Positions 18,853 through 28,527 of a DNA stretch of 64,000 bases are shown here, one piece after another. The DNA is from Diaporthe sp. PMI_573 (Eukaryota > Ascomycota > Sordariomycetes > Diaporthales > Diaporthaceae). The stretch is from assembly GCA_021399435.1 (NCBI GenBank), contig JAJTUP010000008.1:1116001-1180000 (forward strand). The letters run 5' to 3'. The number at the start of each line of letters is the position of its first letter. The stretch's first letter is position 1. The notes under the pieces were generated by a model. The model saw only the letters and a list, made by a program, of their open reading frames with translations, was not told where the DNA came from and did not search any database. The position numbers and the translations under genes were made by a program.

Positions 18853-20755
18853 TTATGTGTACCACGTGGGTTCAGGCACCTCGCCAAGGAGCTGGTAGCG
18901 CCCCAGCTCTCTGTTCTTGTATGACACCGGGTCATGAAGAGTATGAGTTCGGATGTCGCGCCAGTATCGATCCAGGCCGACCTTTGTGGCCGTAGCCTTG
19001 GCTCCTGTCACCTCAAAGAGACCTGACGTGACCTTGAGCCCCGTATCAGTCGCAACGACCTTAATGCTGGCAACCCATTCGGCGAACTCGCCACGTTCAA
19101 GAGCTGTAACATCAGCCTTGTCGGAGGGGTACTTGGTGTACACAGAGTCTGCAACCAGGCCAGCTTGATCAGCCAGAGCTTCTGCCGCGCGAAGATGAGC
19201 TAGGAAGTTGCCCTGGGTGGGAGTGTCAGCAGGGTCTCGGCAGCTTCCTAAGCACATCTCTTCCTGGGGTACTCTCCAGGATCATGGCCTTTTTCATAGC
19301 ACTCATTCAAGGCGCCACAATAATAGGCGTTGAAATGCTCTCAGTACAGTCTTGGAAGCGGTCTTTTCCAAGTGATGAACGAAGGGATGGATGACAAGAG
19401 TCAAGTAACTTACATATGTAGAGAGGATGTAAAACTCATCCGTGGCCGTTTCCTTGTTCTGCTCAAAGCGTCAGCTCCAGAAAAGGCGTTCTAGATGGTA
19501 TGTGAACTCCGGGGTTGGCTTTCACTTACATCTCCACCAAAAGGCCAGGCTCTCGTATTTGATACAGTATACTTAGAGGCATATTGGAGGGCACCCAGCG
19601 CGATGCCCAAGTAGAAGTTGCTAAACACAAGTTGAATGCTGCCATATACAAGTCAGTGGGCGCACTTATTCAAGCTATCTCAATTCTTTGTGTTTGACTT
19701 ACGTGGGAAGAAGCAAGCTGGCAAAAGGAATTCCCAGGACTGCTGGGTCGGGACGCTTGGTCTTTACATCCCTATAGTATGACGTTAGTCCTGCTACGGA
19801 TCCTAAAGTGTTGCATCCTAGAACGTTCCAAAACATGAAAGACGGGGATCCGTGACAGGAGAAGAGTGAGCTTACCAGCCGAGGGCATCCTCCCACGGAG
19901 CAGCCACACCCTCAATCGAGACACCACCACTTTCGGTCAAGCGAAGACCGACATTGTCCCAGTTGTACGCAAACTTGATGCCCGGCTGAACGGTCGGGAC
20001 AATCGCGAAGATGTGATCTTCGGTTCCTTCAAGCACGCCCTCGAGGACGGTCAAGTCCGCTTCTGGGTTTTAGTCACCTGGTACGGAGCCTAAAGTGTTG
20101 CATTCTGGAACACTCCAAAACATGAAAGAAAGGGGTCCGTAAAAGGAGAAGAGTGATGCTTACAGACGACACCGCCCGTGTTGAAGTGTTTGCGCCCGTT
20201 GAAAGTGATCTTGTCTCCACTGTCTGTGATTTTCAAATCATTGTCTCTGGGGTTCACTGCACCTCCGATGAAGTAGTTGTTAGAAAGTATGAGCTTTTGG
20301 AAGCGATCCGCTTGTTCCAAGCTCCCAACGACATTGGCAGTTGTACTCCAGAGGAGATGATACCCAAGAAGCATTCCGATGGAACTGAGACTCAAAGGTC
20401 AGTGATCGCTATATATTGGCCTTCACACTCATAAACTGCGAAGCGTCGAGACTGACCCGTCAGCTTTCGCCACCTCTCGGATAGCTCTATATCCTACGCT
20501 CCAGGGCTGCTCGCCTCCGCCATATTGCTTTGGGCCGAGGATCTTGGTCAGACCCGAGTGCTTCAGCAGAGCTACCTCTGCTCGTGGAGATTTGTTCTCC
20601 CGTTCACGAGCGCTGGCATCTGCTTCCAGCACAGAAGCAACGTCCTGCGCACGCTTAATCCAACTGGCTGCGTCTTGCGGCTGTGCTGCCCATTGTCCGG
20701 CATATGCATCATAGACGGCCGGGTCTGTGGACGGGTGCGTGCCGTTTTCGGCCAT
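18853..20755 (-). CDS. DszC/acyl-CoA-dehydrogenase-like flavin monooxygenase
   Basis: Seven exons are predicted: 20755-20457, 20384-20164, 20059-19876, 19771-19703, 19638-19530, 19458-19414 and 19212-18853, giving 428 aa with every junction in frame. The protein has the acyl-CoA dehydrogenase fold in the two-component, reduced-flavin monooxygenase branch often annotated as desulfurisation enzyme C-like. Recognisable segments are an N-terminal helix bundle, the IREVAKADGS-IGMLLGYHLLW motif and the beta domain (NYFIGGAVNPRD; NGRKHFNTGG; DHIFAIVP). The C-terminal bundle contains NFYLGIALGALQYA, NTRAWPFGGD and GATK-type residues (FEVTGAKATATKVGLDRYWRDIRTHTLHDP). The RxxRTHTLHDP end is typical. 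Such enzymes oxidise sulfur- or nitrogen-containing small molecules using FMNH2 or FADH2. Introns 2 and 3 are introner-like copies. The gene has six introns whereas most neighbours have none to two. A transporter gene follows upstream on the same strand. Confidence 0.88.
19772..19875 (-). mobile_element. Introner-like element copy C (monooxygenase intron 3)
   Basis: This 104-nt intron runs GTAAGCTCACTCTTCTCC ... CATACTATAG. It matches copies A and B over most of its length but is the most diverged, and the last 15 nt differ (ACGTCATACTATAG rather than ACAGCCACAAG). It inserts in phase 2 between GGC TG and G GAT. Confidence 0.83.
20060..20163 (-). mobile_element. Introner-like element copy B (monooxygenase intron 2)
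   Basis: This 104-nt intron runs GTAAGCATCACTCTTCTCC ... GTGACTAAAACCCAGAAG. The first 27 bases are identical to copy A, and most of the remainder also matches, including the TTTCATGTTTTGG and GTTCCAGAAT blocks. The acceptor must be AAG: using the upstream CAG would place a TAA codon at the junction, while AAG gives VVSDLTVLE in frame. That fixes the 3' end of the element and is why I placed the acceptor of copy A at AAG too. Confidence 0.85.
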
Positions 20756-21838
20756 GTTGAACGTGTATTTCGAAAATAGACGCCTCAGCTTGATGCAGGG
20801 CCTGACAGGTGAGTTTGATTAACCGAATGCTCTCAGTACTGTGTGAGAATCAAGGCCACTACACCAGATTGACAAACAGCAAAATTCGTGTAAGACGGAG
20901 AAAGGTCAGCCGCCAATGCAGCGCAGGAACGGTGGAAGCTGGCTTTTACTATGTTTGAAGCTGATGATAGTGCACAACTGTGGCATCCTGTCTCCACTTC
21001 CGGACCAAGTGATGTGATAGATTGCGCCATCGGGCCCCGAAACGTCGTTTCCGCAGCTTTCATGTACAGTTGATACCGAAGTTCTGGGTCTAGTGATGCG
21101 TCCCCCACGCGGTTGCAGGCTAAGGTTCACACTAAGATTTGCAAACAACTTTGACCATGGCGTCAGGTTCGCCAAGGATAATTGTGCGGGACCGACAGAA
21201 CGACGTCCAGGTATCGGTGCTCGTGCTGGCGAGGAGTGTGTGATCGTCAATAGGCTCCATTTATTGAGGAGTCGGAAATCGTTCTACATATGGGTCTCAC
21301 GCGGGTTAGACGATCGTGCGAGAAAAGCTATGTGGCTGCTCTGTGCGGTCGCTTTTACACTTGATTGTTACTTTCATTTAGATCTCCCAAACAACTACAG
21401 AAATATCGCCGCAGAGTTCCAAACCCATGTTTTTCGAATTGCTCTGGCGAACAAGAAATGTCCAGCAGATATTCAAATTGTAAGATTGAGATCCATTTGT
21501 CCGTGAAAGTTTTCAATCGTTATTGCGAGACGGCTTTGGTAGCATAGTTTCTGCAAGCCGTATTGATTATCTCGGTGCACTCGAAATAGATCCAGCGCTG
21601 CTCATGATGAATCAATATTGGTCAGATATTGGCTGACAGCAACCATCAGTGTGCAGAGGTATTGTTTCCTCACTCCTTCGCCAAACACATGTTGGATTAA
21701 GCATGCGTATCCTCCGCTGTGAAAGCACGGGTACATCCATGGATGCACTTTGATCGCTCTCAATTTTCGCAGACCAAGCCAACTAGCAAGCCCCCCAAAA
21801 TCGGTGATACGGACTCAACCGACTACTATGGAACCCAA
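20756..21838. other. Intergenic region, monooxygenase promoter
   Basis: About 1.1 kb. It holds the promoter of the monooxygenase gene and the 3' end of the transporter gene. A 137-codon plus-strand frame (21093-21506) and minus-strand frames exist, but composition and lack of recognisable motifs argue against them. The region becomes AT-richer toward 21.4 kb. Confidence 0.45.
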
Positions 21839-22825
21839 CTATTTGTTCTTCTTGCCGAAGTATCGGGATGTGTCACCAAGTGGAATGTCCAACAATGACT
21901 CTGCCGTCAAATGATGGAAAGTCAAGTACCTATGTGCAAGTCAGCGTGCCCGTGTCAGCGCAGTTTCAATTTGATCAAGAGAAGGCGAACACTCACCAGC
22001 CACCTAATCCAGCCAGGAAGCAGAATACTCCGCCGGCTTTTTTGAGGCTAACTGACGCGGCAGGATGACCGTCCGCCGCGGCAAAGTAGCTGCTCGCCAC
22101 AAACAGGAAACCAAGTACAAGAAAGATAAAGATCACAATAAACGTGAGGTTCGTAGGGATGACCGCGATTAAGAGAGCAAAAACGAACACGGTCCACACT
22201 AGAGTCCAATACCTCATCAGCGACCATTCTACGGTCAGGGCTTAAACAAGGCTTACGTATCATGAAGAAACCAACAGCATTATTATACTGCTGGATATCG
22301 TCGCCGTATGCGTCCGCCACCCCAAAGGATGGCGTGAGCAACGCTGCATATCCCGCGTAGAAGAGTCCTAGTCATGTTAAGAATTCGTACCAAAATCGAG
22401 AAGACCACGGGCCAGGGGGCGGAACACACCGAACGCGCTGTAGACCGAATATGCGAGTCCGTTCCCAATAGCCATCTCCCACTGGGCTGTGACCACAAGG
22501 CCAAATGCCGCGATGAAGAAGAAGTTTGCGATGTACACGTTGGTAGTTGTGACGCCTCGCCATTCCATAAGAGAAAGCGATAGAGTCGTCAGAGTCGTAG
22601 CGAAGGCGCCGATCGGTAGTATCGACTGCGGGAAAAGTCAGATTGGTTCTTCGCCCCGACGAAGGATGATCAACATACTCCCGCTCCCAACGACTTGTTC
22701 TTCAGGATAGGTAGAGGTTCATAAAGGACGAATGGCGCGTTGAGTTGGTTTTCTGGATCTGATCTCGTCACTGACGTCTTCAGTGTCTCATCCTGGGCCA
22801 GCTCAGATGCGGTAATGCCAGACAT
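21839..22825 (-). CDS. GPR1/FUN34/YaaH-type (acetate uptake family) transporter
   Basis: Five exons are predicted: 22825-22679, 22625-22430, 22367-22257, 22228-21997 and 21929-21839, giving 258 aa with all junctions in frame. Six hydrophobic segments are visible, including SILPIGAFATTLTTLSLSL, ANFFFIAAFGLVVTAQW, LFYAGYAALLTPSFGV, WTLVWTVFVFALLIAVIP, FIVIFIFLVLGFLFVAS and GGVFCFLAGLGGWYLTF. The size, six-helix layout and small C-terminal tail (LGDTSRYFGKKNK) fit the acetate/succinate uptake family (Ato/SatP). It is a divergent member: the usual NPAPLGL motif is replaced by NKSLGAG. It likely sits in the plasma membrane. It shares strand and neighbourhood with the monooxygenase, which could mean a shared pathway, but that is inference. 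Confidence 0.85.
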
Positions 22826-25340
22826 ATCGGCGTCGTCTCTCAATACTAATCAATTGGGCGGGCGTATGGTTTATTCAGCGGAAGGGGTAGTCAGTCTGTC
22901 TGAGTGACACGCGCTGTGATTACATGTACATGCCTGATGCGTTGGATATCATATCTAATTGGGGATTTTGCCATATCTCCATTGCCACACAACATAGAAG
23001 ACGGTGATATAGTTCCTTGCTTCAATGCTGAGCTTAAAATGGTATCTTTACCTGTCTGCCTTGCGCCATGCGGGCTAATGCGAAGCTGATCAAGCGGAAA
23101 TCTTTCTTATTCGGCCAATACTAGGAGACCAAACTCCAGGGTGACATGACTTATTTAGCTGGAGAAGTTGCAAGCTTTTCAGATGTACGGAGCGAGGCCC
23201 CGTGTTATTTGTGGCATGCCAATTGAGGGGGTAGTGTTGGAAAGCTTAGCTGCATTGCATCACCAAGCCGTCGGGTGGCGTAACCGCGAGCAAATTGTGA
23301 GCTACACTTGGTACAAGGCCAAACCATGTAGCGTCCCAAATGTTAGGAAAATTGTAAAACAGTATACCTAATCGAGGTGATAGAATGGCAGCATCGGGGA
23401 TTTTAATTGGTTATCGATTGTGCCACCCTTTGTGGTGAAAGACCGATGTGGTCGGCAACATTGCGAGTGAAACTGTCTATGAAGTACTGTATCTATGGCC
23501 AGCTGGTGTTTGGGACTGCTGGGACTGCCGAATTGCTACGAATATTACCTTCTTTCATACTCACAGCTTCAATTCCTTATTCTCGGGCAGCGCTATTGTC
23601 TCAAATATTTCCGATATTCGCTGTTTAGAGACATATTAATATTCTTCAACCTTGTCTGGAGTAATTTGCAATTAGTATATGGAATTGCACCTTCTGACAG
23701 CCTCGCATTCAGATTTTGGAAAAAGTGATAACCCGAGGACATCACAGTCCGAGAAGTCTTGAGCTGCTTTGATCTTTGTTTAGATATGCCCGGTGCACGT
23801 GCAGCGTAGAACTGTCTTATTATTTATATAATTTTCACTTGAGACTTTTCTTCCCGTAGGCATCAAACTGAACCTGTAGAACAACAATCGTAAATCCAAT
23901 GAGTCAATTGGTCAGGCTTCCAATAATGGTACAGCAGCACATCAATACTGACTGCTGTAATCTTTGCGTTCAGCGTTCAGCCATTCTGCTAAGTAGATGC
24001 CACCACGATTTCTAAGGCCGAGAAGTGTGTGCTAGTTGTCGGGGTCGGCTTTCGCTGATCCTCAACGGTATTGTGCGAAGGAATTATCCAAGTAACATGT
24101 GACGAATGGACTCTTACAGCCGTCGGATGGCAGCTTTCTCCAGACCCGTCGCGAGTACTGTATAGAGGCAGGGCTAGCATCACCTCCCTGGTCGAATTAC
24201 CAAATTCGAGTCACACTTCCACCGCTACTAGTAATAGTACGATCCAGTGGCTCCACCTCGACCTTTGGTAGACAGCCATCACTTCGCCTACGATCTTGGG
24301 ATTCACATCTTCATGGCCAGCAGTTTGAGACTTCTGACTGGCCACATGCTCGGTCTTAATTATCGACAAAATTCGGAAAGAAAAACGATGATCATCGTCA
24401 CCCCGGACCAGTCCCTGAACGCTTATACAAATGTTCAGCTGATGCATGGGAGTGGAGAATGTAGGCAGTGGAGGAATGAAGCCTTGTTACATACTAGATT
24501 CAGGACGCATGACGAAGGAGAACCGAGACACGAGCGTGCGTACAACAAATAGGATACGAGGTTAATCACCAAAGTTAATGCATTTCTGCCATCAATTATT
24601 CCCATTCCCCCGCCCGCTTCCTGCTCTCTCGCTTCCACCACATCCGGTCCAATGAGTCGCGCATTCTCACCGGCCAACGCTTATTGACAAGGCGTTGCCA
24701 GTGAATGAGGTCGGCCCCTAAGATTAGCAAAGGATTGCCCTCGTTGCAGATCACCTAGGCAGATTGACCACTCGCCAACACAAATAGTCCCTCCGAGCGA
24801 TGCGTCAAGATCAGTTGTGGAGCCTTGCTGGACTTGGCCTCTGCTTTTTCGAGGGCTTTGTAATTGCCTTGCGTATTCCGAGCGGTTATGGTGGTAGCAT
24901 GGCGCATTAGTGCGTGACATTGAATCCTCGAGAAAAGTCCGACGAGCTGAGTCCGAACAGCTGAAGCCCGCGGCAGGTCTGTCTGTGGTATTGTTTCGGC
25001 CTCACGAAGCTTCAGGTGTCGATCTTGTAAGGTATGGATGCTTCTGCTAACAGAATCCCACGACGATCTGCCTTCTTCCGTGAAAATTATAGCACTGCCT
25101 GAAGCTAAACTCTGGTTCAAGAGTCTTAAGATGTGAATTTGGCGCGTTGATAGGCCACTAGACGCCTTGGTCATCTTGGTGTTGCTGACGGGTGGTCAGC
25201 TTACATACAACGCCGAGGACATCAAGCCTCGCTCCTTCGGACAGTCACAGCTAGTGAGCATCGTAATACGAATCATCGACTCAGTCGACGATCTTCGAGT
25301 TGAAGCAGTGAGAATGTGTCTCTCAAGGGACAGAAAGGAA
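22826..25340. other. AT-richer intergenic region with possible gene remnants
   Basis: About 2.5 kb with lower GC than the surrounding genes, particularly at 23.1-23.9 kb. Short frames are present on both strands but none is convincing. The best is a minus-strand frame listed separately. The composition suggests older accessory or mutated sequence. Confidence 0.45.
24755..25174 (-). pseudogene. Possible fragment of a fungal regulator-type protein
   Basis: An ATG-initiated frame of 139 codons. A stretch reading about SIHTLQDRHLKLREAE ... RTQLVGLFSRIQCHALM resembles the middle helical region found after Zn2Cys6 clusters, where a leader helix is followed by a F-R-x-x-x-Q-A type helix. There is no zinc cluster, and the rest of the protein has no resemblance to the family that I can see. 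It may be a decayed copy or a chance frame. Confidence 0.22.
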
Positions 25341-25348
25341 TATAAAAG
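25341..25348 (+). promoter_or_regulatory. TATA box of the secreted cysteine-rich peptide gene
   Basis: TATAAAAG, preceded by GGAA, lies 124 bp upstream of the ATG at 25465. A pyrimidine-rich, CATCATCATC-containing leader follows. This is a strong core promoter of the type seen in highly induced fungal genes. Confidence 0.7.
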
Positions 25349-25464
25349 GGAGCGTAGTAGCCACGCAATATCTGTTCAACATCGCATCATCATCTTCAGA
25401 CCTATCAGCTTCCCTCACTTCAGTCACTATTAGTTCCAAAGTATCCATAAATCACTCTATCAAA

Positions 25465-25757
25465 ATGCGTTTCTTCGCCATCGTCTCCGTTGCCGTCACC
25501 CTGATGGGCTTCGCTTCTGCCAGACCCAGCGAGCGCACCACCGGTAAGCAATCACCGTCCACTCTTTCAGGTTTGAAATAACAATTCTGACTACCTGTCC
25601 AAAAGAGGCCCGTGACACATCAGGCAACTACCTGTTCCGCCGTCAATGCGACTGCAACGGCGTTATTGCCTGCTGCATCAATGACTGCGGTGGTCGGGAG
25701 CAGTGCTGCAATACCACATGCATTGATAGGTTTCCCGGCTGTGTGAACGCCTGCTAA
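25465..25757 (+). CDS. Small secreted cysteine-rich protein (candidate effector or antimicrobial-like peptide)
   Basis: Two exons are predicted: 25465-25543 and 25606-25757, with a 62-nt intron (GGTAAGCAATC ... CTGACTACCTGTCCAAAAG). The product is 76 aa. Residues 1-18 form a classic signal peptide (MRFFAIVSVAVTLMGFASA). A short propeptide ends in LFRR, a likely Kex2-type cleavage site. The mature part of about 36 residues contains ten cysteines with spacing C-x-C-x6-CC-x3-C-x5-CC-x3-C-x6-C-x3-C, so five disulfides are possible. The splice joins ACC ACC G/AG GCC in phase 1. I do not recognise the fold. It has a strong TATA box and lies about 1 kb from a nested transposon, a setting common for lineage-specific effectors. 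That role is inference. Each exon is too short to stand out without splicing. Confidence 0.8.
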
Positions 25758-26719
25758 GCGTGTCCACAATTTGGCACAATTTGACCAACGAGTCACAAAT
25801 TCCTCGGGATCTTTCTGGAGCTGGATCCATTCGGATCTGGGACGAAGGAGTAGGCAGTAGCGAATAGGTAGAACTGGGAATGAAGAGTTTTGTACCACTT
25901 TCATACTACAAAATCACGCAACCAATAACTCGAACGTGAAAAACTTGAAGCAAAAGTTGAAACTGGGTGTCTTCTGCGCTTATGATTGCCTGGAATCTGC
26001 AACAACACCGACCGATGGGTCCTGACAATTGATAGTGAAAAGGTTGCTTCCACTTGGCCTAAAGTGTCACAGCTTGCGAATCAGATGCGAGTTCGGGCGG
26101 GCAATAAAATTCCGAGTCCATCCATGACAAGTCGAGTGTGCTGACTGGCAAATACCATATTTGCCCGTTACAACAGCTGGCTGATAATCTGGGGACAGTT
26201 TATTGGTGAGCAGCGTGTTTCAACGCTACAACGGGAAAGTGAAATTCCCCATTAGGTCGGCGGATACCAAAACTCAAGTAATTGCCTTGATCACAGCAGC
26301 CGTAAAAAGGCTTGATCCTCCCAATACCATACCTAGACCAAGGGCTTTTGGGGGACGCTGCCACTTGCAATTCTGGGCTGCTGTGACTAGCGACTTATAA
26401 TCTTGTTTATACTGAAGGTTGTTACAGCGCAAATGTTGAGAAAGCTTGGGATTCCGCGCTGATCTCAAATTCACTCGACCAATGCCCAAGTAATTACCGA
26501 AGGGCGGGGGCCTGGCATGTGACCTCGTGGCGTTGGGTTCGCGGGACGCGGCCCTCCGTGATCAATTGATGTGAAAAGCCCGCAGAAACCTGTGGACAAC
26601 TCTTATCACGCGGCCGATGCTCGCGCACTTAAGCTTTTAGGAGTTCAAACCTTTGAAAGCAACTACTCCTTGTTGAGTCCTTAGCTGATTCATCATTTCT
26701 TCACCTATTATACTGAGAG
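25758..26719. other. Intergenic region
   Basis: About 960 nt between the secreted peptide gene and the disrupted CxxCxGxG gene. No credible coding sequence is seen. The right end (about 26.6-26.72 kb) should be the promoter and leader of the disrupted gene. Confidence 0.5.
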
Positions 26720-26738
26720 ATGCCTCAGGAGTCGCCTA

Positions 26739-26866
26739 ACGTAGGTGGCCCGGATTCCGACCACCCCCCGATTCCGACCACCACTTTTTGGTGCAGACAC
26801 ACTATAAAACACTCACTTTTCAACCTCCTCTATTAAATCCAGATTAAATCTCCCAACCCTAACCCT
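26739..26866. repeat. Left terminal inverted repeat of the MITE
   Basis: Pairs with 27502-27608 plus 28097-28118. The outer 27 bp are identical in inverted orientation; the inner part differs by scattered substitutions and small indels. It contains two GATTCCGACCACC modules and ends with AACCCTAACCCT (26855-26866). Confidence 0.88.
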
Positions 26867-27608
26867 AGTACCAAAATATAGCTTATTGAATATATTTTAA
26901 TACAAAAATAATAAAAAAATATATTTTGGCTTGTAATAGTTATAGAATTAAACTTAAACTTACAGTAATTAATAATGTTAAAGATTACTAGTATTTTCCT
27001 CTATAACACTAACATTTATTTTCTATAGCTAATTTCTTATATATCTTAATAAATAAATTAATTAGAAATTTTTTTTCTTAAAATATTAATAATAATATTA
27101 TATAGCTTTATTATTTTAAAGACTATATTATATAAGCTATTTTTCTATTTATAGAAATTAAGTTTTAAGTTTTCTCTAAAGAAAGTTTATATAGAGAAAG
27201 TTTAAGAAACTATAAAAGAATTATTTGCTACCTATAAAAAATTATAATAATAAAAAAGAGACTTTATTATAAATTGTATATATTTATTATATATAGAAAA
27301 TATTTTTTTAAGTTAATAATATTTATAATTATTAAATAAAAGCTAATATAAGTAATGTTATTAAATACTAGTATTTTACTAGTAATCCTTAACATTTATC
27401 TAATTTTAACTTTAATAATTCTTTTTATAATATTAACATAGTACTTAGATTTTTTAAGTATTTTTATATTAAAATATAATCAAATTAGTATATATGACAT
27501 CAGGGTTAGGGTTACTGTATTTAATTTGGATTTAATAGAGAAGGTTGAAAAGTGAGCGTTTTTTGGTGTGCCTGCACCAAAAAGTAGGTGGTCGAAATCC
27601 GGGGGTGG

Positions 27609-28091
27609 TGTTATAAACAGCCTCCTTCAGACCCCCAGACCCCTTCAGCCTCCTTCAGCCCCTTCAAAGCCCTTCCAGCCTCCCTCAGCCCCTATCCGCC
27701 TCCTTCAGAAAGAATAGGCTATCTATGCAAGCCTCTAGATATAAGTGGAGAAACCAGCTAGCCTAGCTTGGCAGAATCTTCTTATCGGAGTTATTCCTTC
27801 CGCCCTTTCCCATTTCTCTTTCTAGCCCCTGTTTTTCTCGAGTCATTATTCTCTCTGTCGGAGGAATATACCTCTCCGAAGGTCCAAACCTTCTATATAT
27901 ATATACCTAGCCTTTTCCTCTCAGATAGATAGTTAGTTCTTCAGTCAGATCAACTTTTTCCCTCCTACACCTAGCTTGCCTCCTCCTTCCTTGAATTTGT
28001 TCTCTGTGAGGTGTTGAAGAATATCTTGACTACAGCCTTACTATGTCCCTCTACCCTTAGCCTTCTGCCCTTAATCTAGGTGTTTTTAACA
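27609..28091. mobile_element. Solo LTR of an LTR retrotransposon, nested in the MITE
   Basis: 483 bp starting TGTTATAAAC and ending GTTTTTAACA, so it has TG...CA ends and a 10-bp terminal inverted repeat with one mismatch. It is flanked by a 5-bp direct repeat, GGTGG (27604-27608 and 28092-28096). The inserted sequence interrupts the right arm of the MITE; leaving it out restores alignment of that arm with the left arm. Inside are a CT-rich run of CCTCCTTCAG-like repeats (27621-27711) and a TATATATATATACC tract near 27893-27906 that could be the LTR promoter. No internal retrotransposon coding sequence remains, so it is a recombined solo LTR. Confidence 0.87.
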
Positions 28092-28194
28092 GGTGGTCGG
28101 AATCCGGGCCACCTACGTTATCTGTTCTGCCTGTAACGGCAATGGCATCAAGGATGGAATCATCTGCGGCACTTGCGCGGGGAAAGGAAAATAG

Positions 28195-28527
28195 ATACAC
28201 TGACAGCTAGGCCTTAAGCATGTAAGGCTGCCGTGTTTTGCTACTAAATTGTCTTGACCTGACTGACCTGTAGGACAATGTGCTTTATTAGCCAGAAGCC
28301 GACGAGTATGATTGGAACAAAGGGGCAGCGTACCAGCTCCAGGCCTGGAGATGGCTGGAAGTATACCGTTCGTTAGCAAGCACAGGATAGTTTTATATGC
28401 GGACTCGGGTCATGGCCACATTTTACTGTGAATGCTGTGTATAGTAATTGAGTTTATCAAGTCGATCACCTTCAAGACTCTTTTTCCTCCTCGGTGTCCG
28501 GGATTTGACGAATAATTACCAGACAAA
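28195..28527. other. Spacer between disrupted gene and epimerase gene
   Basis: 333 nt. It should hold the 3' ends of the disrupted plus-strand gene and of the minus-strand epimerase gene. Nothing else is seen. Confidence 0.5.

Larger units (their letters stand above)
26739..28118. mobile_element. Pogo-type MITE (non-autonomous DNA transposon) with nested solo LTR
   Basis: The element is flanked by TA on both sides (26737-26738 and 28119-28120). Its outermost 27 bp form perfect inverted repeats starting ACGTAGGTGGCCCGGATTCC (26739-26765 and 28092-28118). After discounting the nested LTR, the inverted repeats extend imperfectly to about 128 bp (26739-26866 against 27502-27608 plus 28097-28118). 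Both arms carry a second GATTCCGACCACC-like copy and a TTAGGGTTAGGG-type tract. The interior (about 26875-27500) is extremely AT-rich and non-coding. TA target duplication and terminus sequence place it with Tc1/mariner-pogo elements, and the termini align with the element at the right edge of this window. Confidence 0.9.
26720..28194 (+). pseudogene. Tiny CxxCxGxG (DnaJ zinc-finger-like) gene split by a transposon
   Basis: The ATG is at 26720-26722. Six codons later (ATG CCT CAG GAG TCG CC) the frame runs into a transposon at 26739. Sequence directly after the transposon (from 28119) continues in the same frame to TAG at 28192-28194. With the element and one TA copy left out, the frame is 30 codons long. 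It has two CxxCxGxG-type knuckles, CSACNGNG and CGTCAGKGK, eight residues apart, like half of the DnaJ central zinc domain. The exact reading-frame match across the insertion and the two motifs support a real gene that was hit recently. It may instead be one exon of a slightly larger gene. Confidence 0.65.

Noticed and set aside
21093..21506. 137-codon plus-strand frame
   Set aside because: Poor composition, no motif, overlaps minus-strand frames equally open; likely chance.
26855..27513. Chromosome end or internal telomere
   Set aside because: Only two telomere-like units per side, in mirrored orientation inside a transposon's inverted repeats; they belong to the element.
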